Assembly: GCA_025936115.1 (NCBI GenBank)
Contig: JAICTZ010000005.1
Coordinates: 1-64,000, forward strand
Length of the DNA: 64,000 nucleotides
From: Polyangiaceae bacterium
Lineage (GTDB): Bacteria; Myxococcota_A; Polyangia; Polyangiales; Polyangiaceae
Direction: 5' to 3'
In this document: positions 53,009-61,610 of the stretch, in pieces
Position numbering within the stretch: position 1 is the stretch's first letter
Layout: every line of letters starts with the position of its first letter
Position numbers and translations under genes: made by a program
Notes under the pieces: generated by a model
The model's input: the letters and a program-made list of their open reading frames with translations, nothing else
What the model was told of the DNA's origin: nothing
The model's database searches: none

Positions 53009-54151
53009 GTGACGAGCGTGGTCGCTGCGGGTGCCGAGGCGCTTGGTCCGTCGGCAGCGCGGGCGCTCAGTCCCTTCACGGAATTTTTGCTGGTGGGCGG
53101 ATTCACGCTCGTGCTCTTTCCGCTCGCGTGGCTCGCGGAGCGCGGCGTGGGGCTCGACGCCGCCGAGCTCGCCGTCGGGTTCACGACGTTTCACGCCGCG
53201 CACCTCGTCAACGATCCGCACTTCTCCGTGACGTACCTGCTCTTTTACAGGAACGCGCGCGCGCGCCTGTTCGGGCGCGACCTCGAACCGCGCCAGCGCC
53301 TCCGCTACGTCTTTGCCGGCATCCTTGCGCCCGCGGCGCTCGGCGCCTGGACGGTACTGGCGATCGCGCACGGTTCGTCCCGTGCGCTCGGCGCGCTGAT
53401 CGAGCTCATGTTCGCGCTCGTCGGCTGGCATTACGTGAAGCAGGGCTTCGGCGTGCTGCTCGTGCTCTCCGCGCGCCGCGGCGTCCGTTACCAGCCGCAC
53501 GAACGCCGCGCGCTGCTTTTTCATGCGCTCGCGGGCGCGGCTTTCGCCTGGGCGAACCCGGCGTCCCCACGCCGCGAAGTCGAAGAAAAGGGCGTCGTCT
53601 ACACGGCGCTCGCACACCCGCGCTCCCTCGAGCTCGTCACGGGAGTCGTCTTCGGTTTGAGCGCGCTCCTCCTCGTCGCGATCCTGGCGCAAAAAAACCG
53701 ACGGGAACGCCGCCTCCCGCCGCTCGCGCCGCTGATCGGCTATCTCGTAGCCATTTGGCTCTGGAGCGTGTTTTCGAGCATCGATCCGCTGATGCTCTAC
53801 GCGATCCCCGCGCTCCATTCGCTGCAGTATTTGTATTTCGTGTGGTTATTGCGGCGGAACGAAGCGCTCGAAGCCGAAGCTCCGCCGCACTTCGGCCGCC
53901 CCACTCAAGAACGGCTGCTCGTGCTCGCTGTTTCAGCCGCGGCGCTCGGAGCGCTTCAGTTTCACTTTGCCCCCTCGCTGCTCGACTGGGCGCGCTGGCT
54001 CGTTCCGCACGGCACGCCCGCGGAGCTCGCCGACCTCGGCCCCACGCCGTGGTTTGCCGGCTTGTTCGCGCTCGTGAACATCCACCATTACTTGATGGAC
54101 ACGGTCATCTGGCGTCGCGAAAACCCAGAGACTCGGTATCTCTACCACTGA
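53009..54151 (+). CDS. Uncharacterised polytopic membrane protein with conserved-looking His motifs
   Basis: 380 residues from GTG 53009 (ATG 52961 is also in frame). About eight transmembrane helices are predicted by eye. Short motifs rich in His occur near membrane faces: FTTFHAAHLVNDPHFSV, GWHYVKQGFG, PALHSLQYLYFVWLLRR and NIHHYLMDTVIWRRENPETR. Their clustering resembles the His-box arrangement of membrane di-iron oxygenases or heme proteins, but the exact patterns do not match a desaturase. I do not recognise the family. The gene is divergent from a DprE1-like FAD oxidoreductase 90 bases away. Confidence 0.75.
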   Translation: MTSVVAAGAEALGPSAARALSPFTEFLLVGGFTLVLFPLAWLAERGVGLDAAELAVGFTTFHAAHLVNDPHFSVTYLLFYRNARARLFGRDLEPRQRLRYVFAGILAPAALGAWTVLAIAHGSSRALGALIELMFALVGWHYVKQGFGVLLVLSARRGVRYQPHERRALLFHALAGAAFAWANPASPRREVEEKGVVYTALAHPRSLELVTGVVFGLSALLLVAILAQKNRRERRLPPLAPLIGYLVAIWLWSVFSSIDPLMLYAIPALHSLQYLYFVWLLRRNEALEAEAPPHFGRPTQERLLVLAVSAAALGALQFHFAPSLLDWARWLVPHGTPAELADLGPTPWFAGLFALVNIHHYLMDTVIWRRENPETRYLYH

Positions 54152-54286
54152 GCTTCCAGGCGCTCGCCGAGCAGCGTGGCTTCCTTTGCGCGTAGCGCGG
54201 GGCGTTATAACGGCGCAGGCTGCGCCGCGCTCGGCGCCTGCGCTCGGGACTTGTTTCCTGCTGCCGGCCATGGCCAATAGGCGACG

Positions 54287-55390
54287 ATGGCAGGCCGAAG
54301 CTTCGCGAACGTCGCCAAGGAGTTCCGTGCCTTGCCGCGCTCCGATCGCCCGGTCGAAGCTCTCGTCCGCGAAGCGATAGAGCTCACGCTCGGTAGCGTG
54401 CGCGCCGACGGCTGGGGCGTCTTCACGCTCGACCCCGCGACGCTCCTCGCGACGCGCGCCGTCGGCGACACGCTCGACGCCGGGGCGCGCTCCCGCCTGT
54501 TCGAAATCGAATACGGCGAAGCAGACGTCGCGAAGTTTTCGACGCTCTCGCGCGAGCTCACGCCCATCGGCTCGCTCTCCGACGCCACCGAGCGCGAGCT
54601 CTCGAAGAGCGCGCGCTATCGTGACGTGTTCGCACCCTTGGGCTTCGAACACGAGCTCCGCGCGGCGCTGCGTTCGGGCAAGCACACCTGGGGCGCGCTC
54701 TTTCTGTTGCGCCGCGCCGCGACCGGAGATTTCGTCACCGAGGACGAAGCGTTCGTGCGCGAGCTCGCCGATTCGCTCGGTGACGGCATTCGCGCGACGC
54801 TGCGTGCGGCTCACGCGGGCAGCGTCTCGAGCGCCGGGCGCGCCATCCTCTTGCTCGATGAGCAGCAGCATATTCTCGCTGCTTCGCCCGACGTTTCGGC
54901 GTGGCTCGCCGAGCTCCTCGGCGACGGACCCCAGGATCCCGTGCTGCCCCACACCGTGCGCTCCACGGTGAACGGCGCCCGGCGCGGCGCCGAGCGGGGC
55001 GGACAAAGTTCCGCCCACGTGCGCGTCCGCGGCAAGTCGGCACGCTGGCTCAACGTGCACGCGGCGATCCTCGGTGACGGCAAGGCGGTCGTCACCATCG
55101 ACGACGGGCGCCCCATCGCGATCGCCCCCGCCATCCTCGAAGCGCACGGCCTCACGGCGCTCGAAGGCGACGTCCTGCGCGACCTGCTGCACGGCTTCGA
55201 GGACGCTCACATCGCCGCCCGGCTCGGCATCTCGCTCGACCAGGTCGACCGCGACACCGCGGCCGTTCTCGCGAAGACGCACGCCCCGAGCCGCCTCGAG
55301 CTCCCGAAGCAGCTCTTCTTCGAGCACTACTTCACGCGCCTCGAGGCGTGCGCCCCCCTCGGGCGTGACGGCTGCTTCGAGAGCGCCTGA
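54287..55390 (+). CDS. GAF-like sensor with LuxR-type HTH-like C-terminus
   Basis: 367 residues from ATG 54287. The N-terminal ~180 residues have the pattern of a GAF-type sensor (VRADGWGVFTLDPATLLATR, LRAALRSGKHTWGALFLLRR, TEDEAFVRELADSL). A linker with a PAS-like segment (ILLLDEQQHILAASPDV) follows. The C-terminus (~290-360) aligns with the LuxR-type HTH of a Polyangial regulator family (HGLTALEGDVLRDLLHGFED, AHIAARLGISLDQV, LFFEHYFTRLE), but several core positions differ from canonical LuxR, so DNA binding may be degenerate. A terminator follows about 50 bases after the stop. Confidence 0.7.
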   Translation: MAGRSFANVAKEFRALPRSDRPVEALVREAIELTLGSVRADGWGVFTLDPATLLATRAVGDTLDAGARSRLFEIEYGEADVAKFSTLSRELTPIGSLSDATERELSKSARYRDVFAPLGFEHELRAALRSGKHTWGALFLLRRAATGDFVTEDEAFVRELADSLGDGIRATLRAAHAGSVSSAGRAILLLDEQQHILAASPDVSAWLAELLGDGPQDPVLPHTVRSTVNGARRGAERGGQSSAHVRVRGKSARWLNVHAAILGDGKAVVTIDDGRPIAIAPAILEAHGLTALEGDVLRDLLHGFEDAHIAARLGISLDQVDRDTAAVLAKTHAPSRLELPKQLFFEHYFTRLEACAPLGRDGCFESA

Positions 55391-55442
55391 CTCGCGCGCT
55401 CGGCGGGCGGCTCCCCTCGCTCCCTCGCTAATTCGGCGAAAA

Positions 55443-55475
55443 ACCCGCCGGCCGCGACCCTGCGGGTGCTTTTTT
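55443..55475 (+). terminator. Rho-independent terminator after the LuxR-like gene
   Basis: ACCCGC (55443-55448) pairs with GCGGGT (55462-55467), a 6-bp stem with a 13-base G+C-rich loop that may fold further, followed by GC and six T residues. It lies between the LuxR-like gene and the EF-G gene and would end transcription of the former. Confidence 0.6.
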
Positions 55476-55560
55476 ACGCCGTCGTGCTACGGCTGCGCCC
55501 CTCGCGGCCCTTTATGGACCGTTTTTAGCCGGCCCATCACCCCATCCCCGGAACATTCCT

Positions 55561-57696
55561 GTGGCAACTCGCATCCCCCTCGAACGCATCCGCAACATCG
55601 GTATCTCGGCTCACATCGACTCGGGCAAGACGACGCTCACCGAGCGCATCCTCTTCTATACCGGTCGCATCCACGCCATCCACGAGGTGCGCGGCAAGGA
55701 CGGCGTCGGCGCCAAAATGGACTCGATGGATCTCGAGCGCGAGAAGGGCATCACCATCCAGTCCGCAGCCACCTACTGCGTCTGGAAGGGCTCCAAGGGC
55801 CAGTTCGAGGACATCAACATCAACATCATCGACACGCCCGGCCACGTCGACTTCACGATCGAAGTCGAACGTGCGCTGCGCGTGCTCGACGGCGCCATCC
55901 TCGTGCTCGACTCGGGCAAGGGCGTGCAGAGCCAGTCGATCACCGTCGATCGTCAGATGAAGCGCTACCGCGTCCCGCGCATCGCCTTCGTCAACAAGAT
56001 GGACAACCCCGGCGCGAACTACGAGCGCGTCTCGGACATGCTCAAAGAGAAGCTCGGCCACCACCCGGTCAAACTCCAGGTGCCGATCGGCGCCGAGGAC
56101 AAATTCCAGGGGCTGATCGATCCCATCATCGGCAAGGCTTACTTCTTCGAGGGCGCCGACGGCGAGATCGTGAAGGAAGTCGAAATCCCCGCGGAGTACG
56201 CCGAAAAGGCAAAGCACGCGCGCGAAGAAATCGTGCAGCAGGTCGCTGACGTCGACGACGTGCTCGCCGAGAAGTTCATCAACGAAGAGCCGGTCACGAA
56301 CGACGAGCTCAAGGCCGCCATCCGCCGTGCCACGCTGGCGCTCAAGATGACGCCGGTCATGTGTGGCTCCGCGATCAAGAACAAGGGCGTGCAGCTCTTG
56401 CTCGACGGCGTCGTCGCCTACCTGCCGAACCCGACCGAGGTCATCAACGAAGGCCACGATCAGGACAAGAACGAAGAGAAGATCGTGATCGAGTCCGACG
56501 CGTCGAAGCCCTTCGTCGGCCTCGCGTTCAAGCTGCAGCAGGACAAGTACGGTCAGCTCACGTATTTCCGCATCTACCAAGGCTCGGTCACGACGGGCGA
56601 CACCATCTACAACATCTCGAACGAGCGCCGAAAAGTCCGCGTGCCGCGCATGTTCCGCATGCACTCCGACGATCGCGAGGAGCTCCAGACGGCCGAGGCC
56701 GGCGACATCGTCGCCTTCTACGGCGTCGAAGCGAGCTCGGGTGAAACCTTCACTGACGGCAAGCAGAACATCACGCTCACGTCGATGCACGTGCCCGCGG
56801 CCGTGATCTCGCTCGCCGTCGCGCCCAAGGATCGCGCGGCCGAGGCGAACTTCTCGAAGGCGCTGAACCGCTTCACGAAGGAAGATCCCACCTTCCGCGT
56901 GCACCAGGACGAAGAGTCGCAGCAGACCATCATCAGCGGCATGGGCGAGCTCCACCTCGACATTTACATGGAGCGCATGCGCCGCGAGTACAACTGCGAC
57001 GTCATCGCGGGTAAACCGCAGGTCGCCTACCGCGAGACCATCACGCAACGCGCGGAAATCGCCTACACGCACAAGAAGCAGACGGGCGGCTCCGGTCAGT
57101 ACGGTAAAATCGGCGGCTACCTCGAGCCGCTGCCGCCCGATGCTGTCGAGACCTACGAGTTCGTCGACGAGATCGTGGGCGGCGTGATTCCGAAGGAATT
57201 CATCCCCGCGTGCGACAAGGGCTTCAAGGAAGCCATCAAGAAGGGCGCGCTCATCGGCTTCCCGGTCGTGGGCGTGCGCGCCGTGCTCAACGACGGCGCC
57301 TCGCACGCCGTCGATTCGTCCGAAATGGCGTTCAAGACGGCCGCGCTCATGGGCTTCCGCGAGGCATATCCCAAGGCGAAGCCGACCATCCTCGAGCCGA
57401 TCATGAAGGTCGAAGTGGAGGCGCCCGTCGAATTCCAAGGTTCGGTCGTCGGTCAGGTGAACCAGCGACGCGGCGTGATCCTCGAGACGAAGAGCGACGA
57501 CGTGGTCACGATCACCGCTCAGGTGCCGCTCAACACCATGTTCGGCTACTCGACCGATCTGCGCTCCGCGACGCAGGGCAAGGGCAACTACACCATGGAG
57601 TTTGCCCACTACGCGCCCGTGCCGAAGCAAGAGCAAGAAGCGATGATCAAGGAGTACCGCGAGCGGCAGGCCAAAGAAGCCGCCGCCCGCAAGTAG
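55561..57696 (+). CDS. fusA: Translation elongation factor G, mitochondrial EF-G1-like subfamily
   Basis: 711 residues from GTG 55561. EF-G drives ribosome translocation with GTP. G1 AHIDSGKT (17-24), G3 DTPGH (91-95) and NKMD (145-148) are intact. Ser in HIDSGKT (Ala in standard bacterial EF-G) and strings such as [20 protein letters not shown] and [15 protein letters not shown] match mitochondrial EFG1. Spirochaete, planctomycete and delta-proteobacterial genomes are known to carry this EFG1-like form in addition to, or instead of, the str-operon EF-G. It is not in a str operon here: no rpsL, rpsG or tuf nearby. Domain II-V motifs including [12 protein letters not shown] and [15 protein letters not shown] are normal. 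Confidence 0.93.
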   Translation: MATRIPLERIRNIGISAHIDSGKTTLTERILFYTGRIHAIHEVRGKDGVGAKMDSMDLEREKGITIQSAATYCVWKGSKGQFEDININIIDTPGHVDFTIEVERALRVLDGAILVLDSGKGVQSQSITVDRQMKRYRVPRIAFVNKMDNPGANYERVSDMLKEKLGHHPVKLQVPIGAEDKFQGLIDPIIGKAYFFEGADGEIVKEVEIPAEYAEKAKHAREEIVQQVADVDDVLAEKFINEEPVTNDELKAAIRRATLALKMTPVMCGSAIKNKGVQLLLDGVVAYLPNPTEVINEGHDQDKNEEKIVIESDASKPFVGLAFKLQQDKYGQLTYFRIYQGSVTTGDTIYNISNERRKVRVPRMFRMHSDDREELQTAEAGDIVAFYGVEASSGETFTDGKQNITLTSMHVPAAVISLAVAPKDRAAEANFSKALNRFTKEDPTFRVHQDEESQQTIISGMGELHLDIYMERMRREYNCDVIAGKPQVAYRETITQRAEIAYTHKKQTGGSGQYGKIGGYLEPLPPDAVETYEFVDEIVGGVIPKEFIPACDKGFKEAIKKGALIGFPVVGVRAVLNDGASHAVDSSEMAFKTAALMGFREAYPKAKPTILEPIMKVEVEAPVEFQGSVVGQVNQRRGVILETKSDDVVTITAQVPLNTMFGYSTDLRSATQGKGNYTMEFAHYAPVPKQEQEAMIKEYRERQAKEAAARK

Positions 57697-57805
57697 CCGG
57701 ATCTCTTCGCAAGCGGCGCGCCCAGTCGCACGAAGATACCCGTCAACGACGGGGCGCGCCGAACGACCGATACTCGAGTTCAACCCTCGCGGAACTCGAA
57801 CGCTG

Positions 57806-59524
57806 ATGTCGAACGACCAAGTCCGTCAATGCCTCGCAACGCTCGAGGAGCTCCTCGAGCGTCGCGAAGCGCTGCTCGAGCTCGACGAACCGACGCGCAA
57901 GCGACTGCTCGAAGTCGCTGGGCGGCTCGCGCAGCCCGACCGCGCCGAGCAGCGCTACCTCGCGCGCGCCTCACGCCGTAAGCGCAAGCGCGACGTGCGC
58001 GCCGCCGACGAAGCCTTGCTCTCGCGCGCCGGCATTCGGCAAAAGCGCCTCGAAACCTTCTTCATCACGCCCGAGCCGCACGCGCTCGCGGCGGCGGGCG
58101 GCGGCGTGCACGCGCCGAACGGCTCCGTTCACGCGTTGAACGGCGCGGACGCGCCGGGCGGCGCCGAAACGTCGCCGCCCGGCTCCGAAACGTCGCCGCG
58201 CGTCACCGCCTACACCCCGCACGCGTCCGTCCCCACGCCGTCCACCCGCGTCTCGGCGGACGACACCGACGAGAACGAACGCCTGCGCGAAGCGCGCGTC
58301 TGTTACGTCTGCAAAAAGCCGCGCGACCGCGTGCATTTCTTCTACGACCAGCTCTGCGACGCCTGCGGCGACTTCAACTATGAAAAGCGCACGCAAACGG
58401 CGGATCTGCGCGGCCGCACGGCGCTCATCAGCGGCGCCCGCGTCAAGATCGGCTATCAAGCGGCGATTTTGCTGCTGCGCGCCGGCGCGCGCGTCATCGT
58501 CACGACGCGCTTCCCGCGCGACGCCGCGCGCCGCTACGCCGCCGAACGCGACTACGACGACTGGCGCGAGCGTCTCGCGATTTACGGCCTCGATTTGCGC
58601 CACACGCCGAGCGTCGAGGCGTTCACGCGTCACCTCTCCGAGCGCGAGCCGCGCCTCGACTTCATGTTGCACAACGCCTGCCAAACGGTGCGCCGCCCGG
58701 CGGGCTTCTACGGTCACTTGATGGACGGCGAGCTCGGTCCGCTCGAGCGCGTGCCCGAAGCCGCCCGCCCGCTCCTCGTCGAACACGAGGCGCTCACCGC
58801 GGCCCGTCGCGGCTTGCACGCCAACGGCGGCGCGGACGGCTCAGTCAACGTGACGTATCGCCCGCGCGCGCCGACACACGCGGAAGCGGAGCCGCACGAC
58901 CCGGGCGCCATGGTCGGCTTGCGCGCCTCGGCGGCGCTCTCCCAGCTCGCGCTCGTCCCGGAAGACAGCGAACGGAGCGAGCTCATCTTTCCGCGCGGCG
59001 AGCTCGATCAAGACCAGCAACAAATCGATCGGCGCGGCATCAACAGCTGGCGGCTCGCGCTCGACGAAGTCGGCACCGTGGAGCTGCTCGAAGTGCAGCT
59101 CGTCAACAGCATCGCGCCTTTCGTGCTCAACGCGCGGCTCAAGGCGCTCATGCTGCGCGAGCGCACGTTCGACAAACACATCGTCAACGTTTCGGCGATG
59201 GAGGGGCAATTTTATCGCCGCTTCAAGACCGACAAACACCCACACACGAACATGGCGAAAGCCGCGCTCAACATGATGACCCGCACCTCCGCGCCCGACT
59301 ACGCGAAGGACGGCGTCTTCATGAACAGCGTCGACACGGGCTGGGTCACCGACGAAGACCCGGCCCACATCGCTGCGCGCAAAACGGCCGAAAACGGCTT
59401 CCACCCGCCGCTCGACATCGTCGACGGGGCCGCGCGCATCGTCGATCCCATTTTCGACGGCATCAAAACCGGCCGCCACGTGTGGGGCCAATTCCTCAAG
59501 GACTATCGGCCCACGGCTTGGTAA
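57806..59524 (+). CDS. SDR-fold protein with N-terminal Cys4 zinc-binding motif
   Basis: 572 residues. The N-terminal ~160 residues are Arg/Glu helices then a disordered Ala/Gly/Pro/Ser stretch. A Cys4 motif follows, C166-x2-C169 and C184-x2-C187 (CYVCKKP, CDACGDFN), likely binding zinc. The SDR Rossmann fold starts at ~206 (TALISGARVKIGYQAAILLL). The catalytic Ser region is VNVSAMEGQFYRRF, but the YxxxK Tyr is replaced by Thr481 (T-N-M-A-K485), so Lys is retained and Tyr lost. The ~110-residue insertion before this (SELIFPRGELDQ and surrounding) is unusual. It heads an operon with an Acb2/Tad1-like small protein and an acyl-CoA-binding protein, hinting at lipid metabolism. Confidence 0.8.
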   Translation: MSNDQVRQCLATLEELLERREALLELDEPTRKRLLEVAGRLAQPDRAEQRYLARASRRKRKRDVRAADEALLSRAGIRQKRLETFFITPEPHALAAAGGGVHAPNGSVHALNGADAPGGAETSPPGSETSPRVTAYTPHASVPTPSTRVSADDTDENERLREARVCYVCKKPRDRVHFFYDQLCDACGDFNYEKRTQTADLRGRTALISGARVKIGYQAAILLLRAGARVIVTTRFPRDAARRYAAERDYDDWRERLAIYGLDLRHTPSVEAFTRHLSEREPRLDFMLHNACQTVRRPAGFYGHLMDGELGPLERVPEAARPLLVEHEALTAARRGLHANGGADGSVNVTYRPRAPTHAEAEPHDPGAMVGLRASAALSQLALVPEDSERSELIFPRGELDQDQQQIDRRGINSWRLALDEVGTVELLEVQLVNSIAPFVLNARLKALMLRERTFDKHIVNVSAMEGQFYRRFKTDKHPHTNMAKAALNMMTRTSAPDYAKDGVFMNSVDTGWVTDEDPAHIAARKTAENGFHPPLDIVDGAARIVDPIFDGIKTGRHVWGQFLKDYRPTAW

Positions 59525-59534
59525 ATTGGAGTGC

Positions 59535-59759
59535 ATGGCCACTCCCGACTTCGACCCCGAGTACGTCTTCTCGCACCACCACGCAACGCCCGAGAAGCTC
59601 AAGACCTACGAGCTGATCCACGAGTCGGCCAAACAGTTCGCCAAGGTCGTCCTCGAGCGCGTGCCCGACGGCTCCGATCGCACGACGGCGCTCCGGCTCT
59701 TGCGTGAGGCTTCGATGATGGCGTGCGCCGGTGTTTCTCTCGACGGGCGGCTCAAGTAA
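59535..59759 (+). CDS. Small Acb2/Tad1-like hairpin protein
   Basis: 74 residues from ATG 59535 (TGGAG just upstream), 10 bases after the SDR stop. The pattern FSHHHATPEKLKTYELIHES / AKQFAKVVLERVPDGSDR / TTALRLLREASMMACAGVSL matches the helical-hairpin family that includes the phage anti-CBASS sponge Acb2 and anti-Thoeris Tad1 (Y-x2-I-x3-AK-x2-A, P-x2-x-D-x4-AL-x2-L-x2-A-x2-A). These proteins sequester cyclic nucleotide signals. Chromosomal relatives of unknown role also exist. The assignment is from pattern memory only; a non-defence role in its lipid-flavoured operon is equally possible. Confidence 0.55.
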   Translation: MATPDFDPEYVFSHHHATPEKLKTYELIHESAKQFAKVVLERVPDGSDRTTALRLLREASMMACAGVSLDGRLK

Positions 59760-59764
59760 CTCCG

Positions 59765-60028
59765 ATGGCGCTCGAAGAAGATTTCGCTGCCGCGCAGACC
59801 CGCGTTCGCTCCTTGAGCCGCACGCCCGACGCGAGCGAGCTGCTCGAGCTCTACGCCCTCTACAAGCAAGGTTCGTCGGGCGACGTGCAGGGCAGCCGCC
59901 CGGGCATGCTCGACTTCAAGGGCCGCGCCAAATACGACGCCTGGGCCGCGAAAAAAGGCACGGCCCGCGACGCCGCCCAACGCGCGTACGTCGAGCTCGT
60001 CGGCAAACTCACGTCGAAGTACGGCTGA
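59765..60028 (+). CDS. Acyl-CoA-binding protein
   Basis: 87 residues, the normal ACBP length, from ATG 59765, 5 bases after the preceding stop. The four-helix ACBP motif is plain: ALEEDFAAAQTRVRSL, LLELYALYKQGSSGDV, GMLDFKGRAKYDAWAAKKG and AYVELVGKLTSKYG. The Tyr-x2-Lys-Gln and Lys-x-x-Tyr residues that hold CoA are present. It binds long-chain acyl-CoA in the cytosol and ferries it to enzymes. ACBPs are eukaryotic in style and patchy in bacteria, but known in myxobacteria. Confidence 0.92.
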   Translation: MALEEDFAAAQTRVRSLSRTPDASELLELYALYKQGSSGDVQGSRPGMLDFKGRAKYDAWAAKKGTARDAAQRAYVELVGKLTSKYG

Positions 60029-60044
60029 GCCCGCTCGGCGCCGC

Positions 60045-60746
60045 TTACATCGGCTCGGCGGGAGCCGATGGCGCTTCGGCATCGCTCGCCCTGGGTGCGG
60101 CGCGGCGTTCGAGGTGCGACATCACGTCGCGTTCGAGCAGCGCCGCGGCGCACGGGCGAACCACGAGCGCGAGCGCTTCGAGCGCGACTGCGCGCGCCGC
60201 GTCCGGGGTGAGTCGGCCGTGCGCGGCGAACGCCACGAGATCGACGCCGTCGAGCTCGATCACGGGCGCTTTCGGCGGCTCGAACTCGGCGAACGCGCGC
60301 TCCGCAATGCGCCGCACGGCAGGGCCGCCCACTGCGAGCGCCCAGGCCGTGACGCGCCACGCGAGCTCGGCGTGCCGCGTTTCGTCTTCGACGGTCGCGC
60401 GCAGGCTCGCGATCACGGCCGGATCCGTCGTGCTCGCGAGCTGCGCCTGCGCTTGCAGCGCCGCTAGGGTTTCACCGATGCAGCCCTCGACGATCGTTTC
60501 GGCCACGATTTCGGTGAGCTCGCGCTGTAGGGGCAGCGTGTCGCCGAGCGGAAACGCGTCGGGCTCGAGCGCCGTGCCCGCGTAGGCCGAGGCGAGCGTG
60601 AAGCAGAGCTCGGCGTGACGGACCTCGTCGTTGCCGGCGGCCATCACTCCGGCCGGCACACGCGGCCGCCAGCAGCAAGCCCGTGGAGGACGCTCCGGCA
60701 GCACGCAGCAAGCGTCCGAGCAGCCGCGCTCGAAACTGCGAATCAC
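60045..60746 (-). CDS. Ferritin-like domain protein, N-terminally damaged
   Basis: The frame 60045-60746 gives 233 residues whose first ~35 are implausible (Cys/Arg/Pro-rich). From AAGNDEVRHAELCFTLASAY onward it matches a Myxococcota ferritin-like family with two E-x2-H helices (DEVRHAEL; VEDETRHAELAWRV) and EGCIGETLAALQAQAQLA. The family's first helix, with its EHASIASF-type Glu/His, is missing. A neighbouring frame (start 60756, directly after AGGGAGG) encodes a plausible N-terminus (SQFRARLLGRLLRAAG) that is out of frame. Hence a frameshift/deletion has probably inactivated di-iron binding. ATG 60644 may give a shortened product. Confidence 0.55.
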   Translation of the reverse strand: MIRSFERGCSDACCVLPERPPRACCWRPRVPAGVMAAGNDEVRHAELCFTLASAYAGTALEPDAFPLGDTLPLQRELTEIVAETIVEGCIGETLAALQAQAQLASTTDPAVIASLRATVEDETRHAELAWRVTAWALAVGGPAVRRIAERAFAEFEPPKAPVIELDGVDLVAFAAHGRLTPDAARAVALEALALVVRPCAAALLERDVMSHLERRAAPRASDAEAPSAPAEPM

Positions 60747-60832
60747 TCGCGCTCATCCTCCCTAGAGGGTGGCACGACCGCCTCGAAATGGGTCACGCCA
60801 TCCTCGATCGCGAATGGCGCGGGATTTTGCCT

Positions 60833-61261
60833 TCAATCGAACGGGTTCACCCAACGCAGACCGTCGAACCGCGCGAAGTCCCGATCATTCGAGTACACTT
60901 CTGCTTGGTGCTCCAGCGCATGCGCTGCAATCTGAACGTCCGTCGTCAGATTCGCAGCGGTGCCGAGCCGCTGCAGCAAGCCGAAGGCGATGGATAAATG
61001 CCGACTTCCCGGGATCAGGAAGGTCGCGACTTCCTGTTCGAGCCACCGCTCGACGCGCTGAACGGCATCCTTCGTGGTCAGCGGGTCCTGAAACACGCGC
61101 CGGTTCGTGCTGATGCGGATAAATCCGAAAATGCAGACGGGTGGCAAGCCGACGGCGCGTTCGCCGTTCAACGTTTCCTCCCACCAGTCGCGCGCCCGCG
61201 CGTGCAGGGGGTGGGCATCAATCTCGGCGTAGAGTAGCAGGTTTACGTCCGGGATGATCAT
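60833..61261 (-). CDS. vapC: VapC-type PIN-domain toxin
   Basis: 142 residues. PIN ribonuclease domain with D5 (IIPDVNLLLYA), D108 (TTDVQIAA) and D126/D128 (SNDRDFARF) forming the acidic site. The second acidic residue usually near position 45 is replaced in VCIFGFIRIST, as in one VapC subgroup that has FLRLST here. It cleaves RNA when free of antitoxin. The start ATG overlaps the stop of vapB (4 bases), the standard antitoxin-first arrangement, so the pair should be coupled and autoregulated. Confidence 0.88.
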   Translation of the reverse strand: MIIPDVNLLLYAEIDAHPLHARARDWWEETLNGERAVGLPPVCIFGFIRISTNRRVFQDPLTTKDAVQRVERWLEQEVATFLIPGSRHLSIAFGLLQRLGTAANLTTDVQIAAHALEHQAEVYSNDRDFARFDGLRWVNPFD

Positions 61262-61527
61262 CTCGTGGAGTGCATGCTCGCCGTCACCGCTTCGTCCTCG
61301 AGCTCGTCGGCGAGCTGGTTCAAGGACTCCGCGTCCACTCCAGCCTGGAGGCTCGTCTGATGCGGTCGCACCCGGAAGCGCCGGGCGGGACGGCGCGCTT
61401 CGTGCGGGAGTAGCCCGCGACGTAGCGCCTCGTTCACGACCTGCTTGATCGGTTTGCGCTGCTCCGCAGCCGCTTCCTCGATGAGGCGCGCCACGTCTGG
61501 CTCGAGCGTCAAGGTGGTCCTCACCAA
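61258..61527 (-). CDS. vapB: VapB-type ribbon-helix-helix antitoxin
   Basis: 89 residues. The N-terminal RHH motif (RTTLTLEPDVARLIEEAAAE, QVVNEALRRGLL) would bind operator DNA. A basic linker follows, then an acidic C-terminus (LNQLADELEDEAVTAS) likely to wrap the toxin. It precedes vapC with a 4-base overlap, as usual for vapBC. The system looks intact. Confidence 0.88.
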   Translation of the reverse strand: MVRTTLTLEPDVARLIEEAAAEQRKPIKQVVNEALRRGLLPHEARRPARRFRVRPHQTSLQAGVDAESLNQLADELEDEAVTASMHSTR

Positions 61528-61610
61528 GGCATCATGATGCTTCAGCGTCGACGCGTCAAATCAAGAGCCCTGGACTCGGCCCGCTCGGCTTCCGTCGGAC
61601 GAGCCGCCGT

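Noticed and set aside
53933..55327. A 464-residue minus-strand frame over the LuxR-like gene
   Set aside because: Antisense shadow; no family features, and the plus-strand product has coherent sensor and HTH segments.
57714..57761. 10-bp perfect inverted repeat CGGCGCGCCC/GGGCGCGCCG after EF-G
   Set aside because: The loop is 28 bases and there is no T-tract, so a terminator call is not supported; may be a chance G+C-rich dyad.
55537..57783. A 748-residue frame on the minus strand across EF-G
   Set aside because: Shadow of the EF-G gene; Asp/Arg/Val-rich with no domain, typical of antisense frames in G+C-rich genes.
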